From Porticoccus sp950063125 (GTDB lineage Bacteria; Pseudomonadota; Gammaproteobacteria; Pseudomonadales; Porticoccaceae): a stretch of 64,000 nucleotides of DNA. The stretch is taken from assembly GCF_963973895.1 (NCBI RefSeq), contig NZ_CAXBBF010000002.1; one strand, given 5' to 3'. The notes under the pieces are model-generated. The model was not told the origin of the DNA, did not search any database, and saw nothing but the letters and a program-made list of their open reading frames with translations. Position numbers and translations under genes: made by a program. Numbering within the stretch: the stretch's first letter is position 1; the number at the start of each line of letters is the position of its first letter. Shown piece by piece: positions 18,846 to 27,226 of this stretch.

Positions 18846-19997
18846 CTAGTGCAACAAAGTCCACTGATTCGTTTCGAGATCCATATAACCGACCGTCTCA
18901 CCGACACCGATAAACCCGCCATCACCGGTCAGGGCGAGTTCCGAGTGGGACGTAAAGTCCTTCACGTCTGCGGCGGCTTCTGTCAGGAAACGTGTTTCAA
19001 ATGACGACAGATCACCGGAGAAGGTTATCCACTTGCCTTTGTTGCCAATACCTACCCACTCCTTCAGGTGCTCAGACCAGGCAACATCCATAAGGTGTTC
19101 TTTCATACCGGAAGTTTCGCTGTCGATATGCGTCCAGGTTTCACCACCGTCAAAGGTGGCGACAATGGTACCGGACAAACCGACGGCAACACCTTCCAGT
19201 TCATTGCGGAAATCAATGGCCGCAAAGCTGTTCAGGCTATCCGTCTTAATGGTACGCCAGGTCTCACCATTGTCATCACTCTTGAAGATCAGACCATAGG
19301 CGTCCGGAACCAGCTGGTGCGGATCATAAGGCGCATCGGGATCTTCAATCGCCCTTGCTTCAGCGGCAATAATGATGGTGTTTTCATTGGTGCGGACAAC
19401 GTCATTGAAGAAGATATCCTCTTCATCGCGCAGGCGCTTCCAGGTATTCCCGTAATCCAGACTTTGAATGATCATACCCATTTCGCCTACCGCCAGCGCT
19501 TCGCCACCGGGAGATACATGGACTTTCAACAATTTGTTGGAAATTTCAGATTTGGGTGTCTCCACTGACGTCCAGGTCTTGCCACCATCGTCGGTGACCA
19601 CCGCAACACCTTTGTTGCCCACGGCTACAGCACGGTTCTCATCCCAGGCAGCGATATCCTGAAAATGTGTATCCACGGTGGAGTTTTGATTGGTCCAGGT
19701 TTTCGCCCGGTCAGTGGAAATAAGAATTTTTCCGTAGTTACCGGCTGCCCAATACACATCGGGGCCGACCTGGGTTATGCCGAGAATATTGTCACGGCGG
19801 TCAATCGCCGGTGGTGTGACTTCCTCTATCACGGCAGTTGGTTTGACAAACAGGCCAGCCCACAACAGCGTGCCGACAATAGCCCAGGGTAAAATTGATA
19901 AAACCAGTGCAATTAATTTTTGGCCTGCTGTTTTTTCTACCGGCCCTGCGGGCTCAGAGGAATTGGTTCCAGCATGGTCCTGTCCAGCAACATTCAT
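18846..19997 (-). CDS. YCF48-like / BNR-repeat beta-propeller protein
   Basis: Membrane-anchored periplasmic protein, 383 aa. A single hydrophobic helix (about 28-50, LIALVLSILPWAIVGTLLWAGLFV) follows a short cytoplasmic head. The rest is a beta propeller of repeated Asp-box-like units (DRAKTWTN, DGGKTWTS, YGNTWKR, DNGETWRT, DGGETWTH). The fold is shared with photosystem II assembly factor YCF48, but in this gene context the role is unrelated to photosynthesis: it is the usual companion of an RND protein with DUF1302 and DUF1329 proteins, perhaps as adaptor. It is 86 bases upstream of the RND gene and 174 bases downstream of DUF1329. Confidence 0.85.
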   Translation of the reverse strand: MNVAGQDHAGTNSSEPAGPVEKTAGQKLIALVLSILPWAIVGTLLWAGLFVKPTAVIEEVTPPAIDRRDNILGITQVGPDVYWAAGNYGKILISTDRAKTWTNQNSTVDTHFQDIAAWDENRAVAVGNKGVAVVTDDGGKTWTSVETPKSEISNKLLKVHVSPGGEALAVGEMGMIIQSLDYGNTWKRLRDEEDIFFNDVVRTNENTIIIAAEARAIEDPDAPYDPHQLVPDAYGLIFKSDDNGETWRTIKTDSLNSFAAIDFRNELEGVAVGLSGTIVATFDGGETWTHIDSETSGMKEHLMDVAWSEHLKEWVGIGNKGKWITFSGDLSSFETRFLTEAAADVKDFTSHSELALTGDGGFIGVGETVGYMDLETNQWTLLH

Positions 19998-20171
19998 AAA
20001 ACCCCCAAAAAAATCTAAATGACCAGGAAGGCCACCTTTACTACTACAGTGCTACGAACACCGTCTGATCGGTCGTTTTTATTGATTTTTCAGTGTGTAA
20101 ACTGCAACAGAGCTGCCAGATAAACGATTAGGTTTGCCTGACAGCCCTGTTTCAGAACGAACCGGTTCGAA

Positions 20172-21623
20172 TTAACGAGCCAGTGCAATCAACGTTTGCA
20201 GCGTGACGTCTGTCTCTTCAACACCGGCCGGGTTGGCTTTCATGTTGGAAGACCAGTTGGTCGCGAAGTCTGCTTTAAAGTCAATGATGTGACCAACAAC
20301 CGGCATCAGCGCCTTGTAGCCATCATCACCTACGTCGAGACGGTTCTGGAAGATAAAGCCTTTCCAGAATTCACCGTTTTTGTCGTAGGCCTCACCCAGG
20401 TAGGGACGAGGATAATCGACTTCCATATACACCACTTTCTTGCTGTAGGGGTGAACATCGGGCGGGGTGCCTTCGATTACCCATACTTCACGTGGCTCCC
20501 ACTGCACCTGGGGCGCGGGGAAGTAGTGAGGCGGAATGTCCATACCGACGGCAGGGAATTCCTGAATGGTGTTTCTGAAACGCAGATCCACAGTCATCAG
20601 CGGTGCGTGAGCAATCGCAAACACATAGCGGCGATCAACCAGTTTTACCTCTTTGTATTTGGTGGGTACCGCATCCCAGATATCCCAGTCATCGTACAAC
20701 TGTACCGTACCACCGATTGGGTCCATCCAGGCGTTACCGGACAGACGACGTGCACGGCGAACCGACTTCAGATAGGCCCAAACGTCATCCGGTGTTTCCG
20801 CAGTGGGGTCGTTGTAGCGTACAGAGAAGATGCCGATACCTTTAATATCCTGGGGATAGATAGCCACCAGAACGGTTTTTTGCATGATATCGCCATCACC
20901 TTCTACCAGCGGACCACCGTCGAGACGGCCTTCCATGTAGTAGCGACGGGCCCACCAACGCTGGATACGCTCCATGCCGTCTTCACCGTCGAGGAACACC
21001 CAGGAGATGTGACGCAAGTCCATGGTCGCACCGTAGGTCGGTGAACGCAGGTTCCAGATCAGTTTGTCACCGGCGTGGGGGTCGTCCATAGAGATTTCTT
21101 GCGGGTCAAAGAACATACCGGCTTCCCAGCCAGACACTGCACGGGTTTCAGGGTCAAATTTTACTTTGCCCTTGCCATCCTGAGTGGCCTGCATGTACTT
21201 CTCGTCCATCTCGATAAATTCCGAATGACGGATATTCATCGCCAGGTTTTTCTCGCGGATCATCCACTCGATTTTCTCGGTAATCATGTCGCCGACACGC
21301 TTACCTTCGAAATACATGTCCTTGACCTTGTCAAAGTTGGCCGCGTTGATCACGGTGCCCGCTTTCATTACCTGGTCTTCGGTCACGCCCTCGGGCAGTT
21401 GTTCCGCTTCCATATCGGGTTTGCCGTTGTCCCAGCGACCGGCCTTGGCAGGGCTGCCGTAGAACACCGGGTTGGGCTTGGAACCGTCTGCCGTTGGCTG
21501 CACATAACCGGGTTCCCGGTCGGTGGCGTACAGCGGCAGCGAGGTCTCGTCTTCCGCGGAGGCCATCAAGGGCGCAAAGCCCATTGATGCCACGACCGAC
21601 GCCGTTAGTAACTTCTTATACAT
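20172..21623 (-). CDS. DUF1329 domain exported protein
   Basis: Periplasmic or outer-membrane-associated protein, 483 aa, with a signal peptide (MYKKLLTASVVASMGFAPLMASAE). The ATG at 21623 is chosen because GGGAG lies seven bases upstream; the longer frame has no such site. The body is DUF1329, a large LolA/LolB-like beta-sheet domain (typical segments: GKVKFDPETRAVSGWEAG, RRLSGNAWMDPIGG). Such proteins are nearly always encoded next to DUF1302 proteins and an RND transporter. Known members are linked to uptake or envelope handling of hydrophobic compounds, but no activity is established. It follows DUF1302 by 85 bases and is presumably co-transcribed. Confidence 0.9.
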   Translation of the reverse strand: MYKKLLTASVVASMGFAPLMASAEDETSLPLYATDREPGYVQPTADGSKPNPVFYGSPAKAGRWDNGKPDMEAEQLPEGVTEDQVMKAGTVINAANFDKVKDMYFEGKRVGDMITEKIEWMIREKNLAMNIRHSEFIEMDEKYMQATQDGKGKVKFDPETRAVSGWEAGMFFDPQEISMDDPHAGDKLIWNLRSPTYGATMDLRHISWVFLDGEDGMERIQRWWARRYYMEGRLDGGPLVEGDGDIMQKTVLVAIYPQDIKGIGIFSVRYNDPTAETPDDVWAYLKSVRRARRLSGNAWMDPIGGTVQLYDDWDIWDAVPTKYKEVKLVDRRYVFAIAHAPLMTVDLRFRNTIQEFPAVGMDIPPHYFPAPQVQWEPREVWVIEGTPPDVHPYSKKVVYMEVDYPRPYLGEAYDKNGEFWKGFIFQNRLDVGDDGYKALMPVVGHIIDFKADFATNWSSNMKANPAGVEETDVTLQTLIALAR

Positions 21624-21708
21624 AGTCATACTCCCAGTTTTAAAATAAGTCTTATTTGTGACTATCCGGTTTTGCAATAGTTGCACAAATTTTCATTATT
21701 ATCTTTTA

Positions 21709-23547
21709 TTAGAACTGTCTGGTCAGCTTGAAAACCAGCTGGTTGTCGCGGGCAAACCAGTCCATAAAGGAGGCGTTGTTTTCGCGCACACCGAGCAAGT
21801 CATCGCCGACAGCTTTACTACAACCGCTTACACCGAGATCACCCACTGCGGAAGGGTCTGATGCATTGTTTTCTGCTTTACCACAGACTTTTTTGCGGTC
21901 GCCGTCGTTCCACCACAGGTCAGCTTCCACCTTCAGGCGCCAGTCGTTACCCCAGACAAACTCCACCGCTGGGATCACAAAACCGCCGCCGTTGGTGAGG
22001 TCGGTACCGACCACCAGGGAGGGGTTGATGGTGTCACGGGTGTAGTTCAGCAGGGTGAACAGGGTCAGGTAGACGGTGTGTTCGGATTTCTCTTCACCGA
22101 AGGAGGCGAACTCAACAATCTCATCGCTTTTCTTGCGGTTGATAATCCAGGTATCAAACAGCTGGATACTGGACAGTGACGGACGGTGGGTACCGAGAAT
22201 CTGCTGCCACTTGAACTCCTTGTCGATCCGCAGCATGACGTTCAGGGTATCCTTCTCTTTGATACCACCCCAACCCGGCAGGTCAGACTTCAACTGACCG
22301 AAGTTGTAGGGCTTGTTCGGAATAAACGCCACTTCGGCACTCAGGGTGGAGTCCATTGCCATGCTGAAGTAGTTGACAGTAAAACCGAACACGTCGATTT
22401 CCGGGTACAGCCACTCACCCAACAGCTTATCGCCACGGTAACCATCACCATAGCCTTGCAACGCCTGATCAACCGGCATATTTAAAACAGTGGGATCAGC
22501 TTGACCAATACTTCTGAAACCTGAAGTGTTAACCGAGTCACCTACGCCGTAGTACTCACCAAACCCTGCAAGACTACCACCTGCATTCAAGTTCAGGTTC
22601 GGGTTAATCACTGGCTGAGGGTTAAAGGTTTTCATATAGGAGAACGAGTAACCGGCGGAGCCCCAGCGGCCGTTCCAACGGATACCGTAGGTCCAGTCGT
22701 CCCAGTCGCCCTTGTTGTGGTCTTCGTTATAGGCATCGGTCACCTGGGTAAAGTCAACCCCGCGGTAGGGAGTGGGGATCCAGCGACCGCCCTCGATATT
22801 GTAGTTGCTGCCCATATCCACCGCGCGATCCAGCCCCGGACGGATATAGAAGTTCAGCATGCCGTCCCACTCGTGAACCTCGTAGACGAAGTTGAACAGA
22901 AACAGCGGTTTGCGCCACTCTTCGTTGTTCTCATAGAACAAGCGCTGGCGGAAGTCGTAGCCATGTACCACGTCCATCGCCTGGAAGAAGTCGGACTCCC
23001 CCCACACCAGCTGCTGGCGGCCGATACGGGCGAACAGGCGGTCGGTGATCTGCCAGTCGAAGTAGATCTCGCGAACAATGTCCATGATCTCGTCGGTGGT
23101 TTCATACTGGTCCATGAAACTGCCTTCGGTGCCAGAGCGACCATAGGTTCCGCGGTTATCTAGCTGGGGAAGCACCCCATTGAGGACAGCATGTTGCTTG
23201 TCCATGCGCTCGGACAGGTCTTCCAGGTAATCGGTTTTGTACTCCTCCTCGACCCGGGTGACCACCCGCCAGTTCAGCGGCCCGGTCTTGATGTCCCAGT
23301 CGACGTTGACGGTGGCCCGCGCCTGACTCATGCGCCATTTATCGTCGGCAGCAGTTTCTTTTGAATCCTGCAGTAGTACACCGACGGTGGTGCGGACGTA
23401 GCCGTTATAGCTGATCTTAAAAAAACTATCGTCCAAACCGTAGTCAAAATCGGCTGCAAACGTCGGGCTTGCGGCGGCCATCAGCCCCCCAAAGCCCAGC
23501 AGAAAGCCACCTACTTTCTTGATGCTGGTGTTGTTTTTCATCACCAT
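21709..23547 (-). CDS. DUF1302 family outer-membrane protein
   Basis: 612 aa with a signal peptide (about 1-31, ending SPTFAA) and then a long run of amphipathic beta-strands rich in aromatic residues and ending in F (FKLTRQF), as expected for a barrel inserted by BAM. The segment FARIGRQQLVWGESDFFQAMDVVHGYDFRQR is typical of DUF1302 proteins. A GGGAGAAG site precedes the ATG. As first gene of the envelope module, divergent from the sigma-54 activator by 609 bases, it is the likely outer-membrane entry point for the substrate of the neighbouring ketone-degradation operon; that link is inferred from position. Confidence 0.9.
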   Translation of the reverse strand: MVMKNNTSIKKVGGFLLGFGGLMAAASPTFAADFDYGLDDSFFKISYNGYVRTTVGVLLQDSKETAADDKWRMSQARATVNVDWDIKTGPLNWRVVTRVEEEYKTDYLEDLSERMDKQHAVLNGVLPQLDNRGTYGRSGTEGSFMDQYETTDEIMDIVREIYFDWQITDRLFARIGRQQLVWGESDFFQAMDVVHGYDFRQRLFYENNEEWRKPLFLFNFVYEVHEWDGMLNFYIRPGLDRAVDMGSNYNIEGGRWIPTPYRGVDFTQVTDAYNEDHNKGDWDDWTYGIRWNGRWGSAGYSFSYMKTFNPQPVINPNLNLNAGGSLAGFGEYYGVGDSVNTSGFRSIGQADPTVLNMPVDQALQGYGDGYRGDKLLGEWLYPEIDVFGFTVNYFSMAMDSTLSAEVAFIPNKPYNFGQLKSDLPGWGGIKEKDTLNVMLRIDKEFKWQQILGTHRPSLSSIQLFDTWIINRKKSDEIVEFASFGEEKSEHTVYLTLFTLLNYTRDTINPSLVVGTDLTNGGGFVIPAVEFVWGNDWRLKVEADLWWNDGDRKKVCGKAENNASDPSAVGDLGVSGCSKAVGDDLLGVRENNASFMDWFARDNQLVFKLTRQF

Positions 23548-23993
23548 TTTCTTCTCCCACTAATTTATTAAATATTATTAGTTGCCGCCGCACATTCCGC
23601 ACAGCAATGCGAAATATAAACAGCTTCGCCCCCAACAGCAACAACAGTTTTGCCACATAAATGTGGTAATTGCGTCCGAAAAACGGTCAATACACGGGTT
23701 ATCGAGGGTCCTCCGGTCACATCCTCTTCGCTGAACGCCTTTGTTCATGGGGTTTTCACGACATTAAACGTTTTATTATCGTACGAACCCCGACGCAAAT
23801 CGTATGATTAAAGAAAAATCATGGCAAGTCCAATTTATTGGGTTTCAGGCTTTTTTTTGCCAAGCAGTCCCGGCGGGTCAACAATCCGGGGCCCGCCACG
23901 CTGTCAGACAGGTCAGGGGGCAGGTCATTACGAACGGACTGACAGGTCATGACACTGCGTGTTATTATCGGTCACTCCCGCCCGAAACTTTCA

Positions 23994-24031
23994 GCATTTT
24001 AATCCGGCGGGTGGCATTTTAATCCGGCGGG
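23994..24031. repeat. 18-bp tandem direct repeat with 20-bp period
   Basis: GCATTTTAATCCGGCGGG occurs at 23994-24011 and again, identical, at 24014-24031. The 20-bp spacing puts both copies on nearly the same face of the helix, as expected of tandem activator sites. It lies 126 bases upstream of the activator start codon. Confidence 0.8.
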
Positions 24032-24053
24032 CAATGCCAGCAGGGCGCAATCA

Positions 24054-24069
24054 GGCATTAAGCAATGCC
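24054..24069. promoter_or_regulatory. Palindrome, possible operator
   Basis: GGCATT-AAGC-AATGCC has perfect 6-bp arms and is located 88 bases before the activator start. GGCATT and AATGCC also bracket the second direct-repeat copy (24013-24038), so the same half-sites recur. A binding role is inferred from symmetry and place only. Confidence 0.4.
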
Positions 24070-24156
24070 CAACAACAGTGAGCGCAGACGATGGATTTTC
24101 CACGTCATTGCCGATTACCCGGCTCACAACCCAAATAAAGGGGGAGGTCACCCACA

Positions 24157-26172
24157 GTGAGGGGCTCAAGTACTAAAAAGCCCGGCCTGATTTATCGGCC
24201 CGGTGGCGACAGCCTGAATGCCCAGCGGGGGATTGATCGCGCGTGGGAGCAATTTCTCTGCAAGGGTAGCCAGGCCAAGGATCTGCCGATCCGCGACGTG
24301 ATTGCCAGCTCCTGGGAGCGCTGCCTGTCCCAGGGCGTGAACCCGGAACAGAAGGCGGCACCACTGCTGGTGTCTGAAAACACCCTGTCCCACCACCGGC
24401 TGAGAAACTCCGATTTATTGCTGTGCGCCGAACCTGTGCTGGAACAGGCGCGCCTGTTTCTGCAGGATCTCGAGACCATCCTCTACCTGACCGACTACCA
24501 GGGACTGAACCTGCAGATTGTTGGCGACCCCAGAACCATTGACGATGCCCGGGATATCGGACTGGTGGAGGGCAGTGGCTGGAATGAGGGCCATTCCGGC
24601 TCCAACGCCGTGGGTACAGCGATGGCAACACGCAAGCCAACCCAGGTGCACGGCGAAGAACACTACATTCAGGGTTTCAAACCCTGGACCTGCACGGCGG
24701 CAGTGATCGCCGACCCCTACGACAACCAGATGATGGGCGTGATAGACCTGTCCGGACTGTGCAGCATTTACGATAAATTCCACGTGCCGCTGGTGGTGGC
24801 GTGGGCCAGCCAGATTCAATCGGGCCTGGCGAAAAAGACCTCGGACCTGTGGAGCCTGATTCTTGAACACAGCAACAGTCAGTTCGGCCACTACCGCAAT
24901 ACCGGCAAGCTGTTGCTGGACAAACAGGGACGACTGATCAACTCTACCGCCAACGCCGCTGCCGCACTGGACTCCCTGGGAATCGACTACGACCCCGAAA
25001 CCAAACGGCGTCTGTCAATGCAACGCTTCGGTGGCGATGAAATCGTCTACCCACACGACGCGGGGCTGTGGGTGTCGGAGGACTGGGTGGAACCGATACT
25101 GCACAAGGGCAATATTGTCGGCTTTCAGGTGCTGGTGCCGTCACCGCGCCGGCCTACCTCCAAACCCGCTGCCGAGCCACTGGCTGCTGGCTCGACGACC
25201 AGTCTCGATCCGTTTGACGGCATCTACGGCAAGAGCCCCTCTTTTCAGGCCAGTGCGGACAAGGCCCGCAAGGCGGCTAATACACCGCTACCGGTACTGA
25301 TTCTGGGGGACACCGGGGTCGGCAAGGAAGTGTTCGCCAAGGCCATCCACGACAGCAGCCAATACGCCGACGGGCCGTTTATCGACCTGAACTGCGGCGG
25401 CTTCACCCGGGATATTCTCAGCAGCGAACTGTTCGGCCATGTGGAGGGGGCGTTCACCGGCGCGCGCAAGGGCGGCATGATCGGCAAAATCGAGGCGGCC
25501 AATGGCGGCACTCTGTTCCTCGACGAAATTGGCGAGCTGCCGCTGGAATTGCAACCGGTGTTTCTGCGGGTACTGCAGGAGAAAAAAATTTACCGGGTGG
25601 GGGACATCAAGCCGATCCCTGTGGATTTCCGACTGATTGCCGCCACCAACCGCGACCTGAAAGGCGCAGTGAACGAGGGGCTGTTCCGCAAGGATCTGTA
25701 TTTCCGGCTATCCACCGTGACCATCAGCCTCGACCCGCTGTCGGGCCGCAAGGAAGATATCGAAGGAATCGCTCAACTGGTGATGGCGCGTATCCGCAAA
25801 ACCGACGACATCGCAGCGAAACGCTTCTCACCGGGCCTGATGACGGCCCTGAAAAGCCGCGAGTGGCCCGGCAATATCCGTGAACTGGCGAATGTGGTGG
25901 AGTGCATGTGCTTTATGTCCACCAACGAAACCCTGACGATTGACGATCTCCCCGAAGGTTATCGGCCGGGGGAAACCAACCTGCAACCGGAGCACATCAA
26001 CGCCTTCATCACCCCACCCCAGGGCAACCTGGACCGGGTTGAAAAATCCACCATTGAGGCCGCCATCAAACAGGCCGAAGGCAACATGACCCAGGCGGCC
26101 AAACAGTTGGGCATTGCCAAGAGTACGCTCTACCAGAAAATGAAAAAATACCATCTGAAGAAGCCGACCTGA
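24157..26172 (+). CDS. Sigma-54-dependent activator, AcoR/AcxR-like (GAF-AAA+-Fis)
   Basis: Transcription activator, 671 aa. The N-terminal GAF-like sensor region (about 50-230, with GTAMATRKPTQVHGEEHYI and GVIDLSG) replaces a receiver. A second PAS-like stretch follows (about 245-325). The AAA+ domain has Walker A GDTGVGKE (about 383-390), GAFTGA (about 431-436) and Walker B LFLDEIGE. A Fis-type HTH closes the protein (NMTQAAKQLGIAKSTLYQKM). This is the layout of AcoR and of AcxR, the activator of acetone carboxylase operons. The GTG start has a GGGGGAGG site upstream. The gene is divergent from DUF1302 and convergent with the PhaB-like gene; the -24/-12 site upstream of apcA is its probable target. 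Confidence 0.93.
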   Translation: MRGSSTKKPGLIYRPGGDSLNAQRGIDRAWEQFLCKGSQAKDLPIRDVIASSWERCLSQGVNPEQKAAPLLVSENTLSHHRLRNSDLLLCAEPVLEQARLFLQDLETILYLTDYQGLNLQIVGDPRTIDDARDIGLVEGSGWNEGHSGSNAVGTAMATRKPTQVHGEEHYIQGFKPWTCTAAVIADPYDNQMMGVIDLSGLCSIYDKFHVPLVVAWASQIQSGLAKKTSDLWSLILEHSNSQFGHYRNTGKLLLDKQGRLINSTANAAAALDSLGIDYDPETKRRLSMQRFGGDEIVYPHDAGLWVSEDWVEPILHKGNIVGFQVLVPSPRRPTSKPAAEPLAAGSTTSLDPFDGIYGKSPSFQASADKARKAANTPLPVLILGDTGVGKEVFAKAIHDSSQYADGPFIDLNCGGFTRDILSSELFGHVEGAFTGARKGGMIGKIEAANGGTLFLDEIGELPLELQPVFLRVLQEKKIYRVGDIKPIPVDFRLIAATNRDLKGAVNEGLFRKDLYFRLSTVTISLDPLSGRKEDIEGIAQLVMARIRKTDDIAAKRFSPGLMTALKSREWPGNIRELANVVECMCFMSTNETLTIDDLPEGYRPGETNLQPEHINAFITPPQGNLDRVEKSTIEAAIKQAEGNMTQAAKQLGIAKSTLYQKMKKYHLKKPT

Positions 26173-26192
26173 TCAGCAGCCCGCCCCGCCGA

Positions 26193-26224
26193 CAACAACC
26201 CCCGTCATAACCAGGGCGTTGTTG
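26193..26224. terminator. Hairpin between convergent activator and reductase genes
   Basis: Arms CAACAACCCCC and GGGCGTTGTTG (one mismatch) with a 10-base loop sit in the 69-base space between the two converging stops. Neither side has a strong T run, so it may act as a weak bidirectional terminator. Confidence 0.5.
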
Positions 26225-26241
26225 ACCGGGGCCCGTCGAAA

Positions 26242-26964
26242 CTAGTACATATGCTGACCACCGTTGATGGACAGGGTGGAGCCAGTAATGAAACCGCTCT
26301 CGTCGGACACCAGAAACAATACGCCCCGAGCGATATCGTGGGCGGAGCCCAGCCGACCAACGGGGATACGGGCAACAATTTTTTCCAACACGGCGGCGGG
26401 CACGGCCCTCACCATATCGGTTTCCACATAGCCCGGAGCTACCGCATTGACCGTGATCCCCATGCCCGCACCTTCCAATGCCAGCGCCTTGGTAAAACCG
26501 TGAATACCGGATTTTGCCGCAGCGTAGTTGACCTGCCCATACTGACCCGCCTGACCGTTCAGGGAGCCGATATTGACGATACGACCAAAGCGGCGCTCAC
26601 GCATGCCCTCAATCACACAGCGGCTCATGTTGAAACAGGAGCCCAGATTGGTATCCAACACTTCCTGCCAGGATTGCTGGGACATTTTGTGCAAAGTGCC
26701 GTCGCGAGTAATCCCGGCGTTATTGACCAGAATAGAGATAGGTCCGACTTCTCGCTCTATCAATTCAATGCCATTTTTACAGGCATCGAAATCGGATACG
26801 TCGAACTTGTAGGTGGGAATACCGGTCCGCTCCCTGAACTCGCTGGCCCGTTCATCGTTGCCTCCGTAATTGGCCACCGTCAGATAGCCCGCCTCCTTGA
26901 GCTCAATAGCAATGACTTCACCGATACCTCTTGTTCCCCCAGTCACCAGTGCTACTTTTGGCAT
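26242..26964 (-). CDS. PhaB-like acetoacetyl-CoA reductase (SDR)
   Basis: Short-chain dehydrogenase, 240 aa. NADP-binding TGGTRGIG (8-15), NNAGITRD, catalytic S134, Y147 and K151 (NIGSLNGQAGQYGQVNYAAAKSG). The GQ.GQ.NY run and the ESGF.TG...NGG.HM ending match PhaB of polyhydroxybutyrate producers closely, so reduction of a 3-ketoacyl-CoA such as acetoacetyl-CoA is the best guess; a FabG or an alcohol dehydrogenase acting on the ketone-forming alcohol are alternatives. The ATG at 26964 is preferred since the nucleotide-binding strand starts there and GGAGA lies upstream. A terminator after the thiolase (27170-27212) suggests it is transcribed separately from the carboxylase operon. Confidence 0.85.
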   Translation of the reverse strand: MPKVALVTGGTRGIGEVIAIELKEAGYLTVANYGGNDERASEFRERTGIPTYKFDVSDFDACKNGIELIEREVGPISILVNNAGITRDGTLHKMSQQSWQEVLDTNLGSCFNMSRCVIEGMRERRFGRIVNIGSLNGQAGQYGQVNYAAAKSGIHGFTKALALEGAGMGITVNAVAPGYVETDMVRAVPAAVLEKIVARIPVGRLGSAHDIARGVLFLVSDESGFITGSTLSINGGQHMY

Positions 26965-27169
26965 CTCATCGTCTCCTGATTTTTTATTCTTGCTACATCT
27001 ACAACTACCGGTACCAGGCATGCCGCACAACATAGCTTGCCGGAACCAGCCCTATCATAACCCACGGGACAATTATTAAACCAAGCCCGCAGGAAAACAA
27101 ATACTGTGACAACAAAAGTTCAGGAAGTTTGATTGGCATCAAGGCTTTTTGGAGTAACGGGGAGAGGAC

Positions 27170-27212
27170 AAAAAACTGGCAGGGGCGAACCGGTAGCCGG
27201 TTCACGCCCTGT
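27170..27212 (-). terminator. Terminator after the thiolase gene
   Basis: On the minus strand the GC-rich hairpin AGGGCGTGAACCGG-CTA-CCGGTTCGCCCCT is followed by GCCAG and six T residues (27170-27175). It lies 15 bases past the thiolase stop and separates the Apc-like operon from the PhaB-like gene. Confidence 0.85.
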
Positions 27213-27226
27213 CAGGGAGGAAAGCA

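Larger units (their letters stand above)
23548..24156. promoter_or_regulatory. Divergent regulatory region between DUF1302 and the activator gene
   Basis: 609-base gene-free interval between two divergent genes. It contains three CAGGTCA copies (about 23909-23950), an 18-bp tandem repeat (23994-24031) and a perfect 6-bp-arm palindrome (24054-24069). A weak minus-strand -24/-12-like string exists near 23640-23656 (TGGC with TTGT instead of TTGC), too poor to call. No coding frame is supported. Confidence 0.5.

Noticed and set aside
20196..21044. 282-codon plus-strand frame
   Set aside because: Antisense of DUF1329; no recognisable sequence.
23640..23656. -24/-12-like string upstream of DUF1302 (minus strand)
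   Set aside because: With correct spacing the -12 box is TTGT, and the TTGC nearby gives a spacing three bases too long, so it is not called a sigma-54 promoter.
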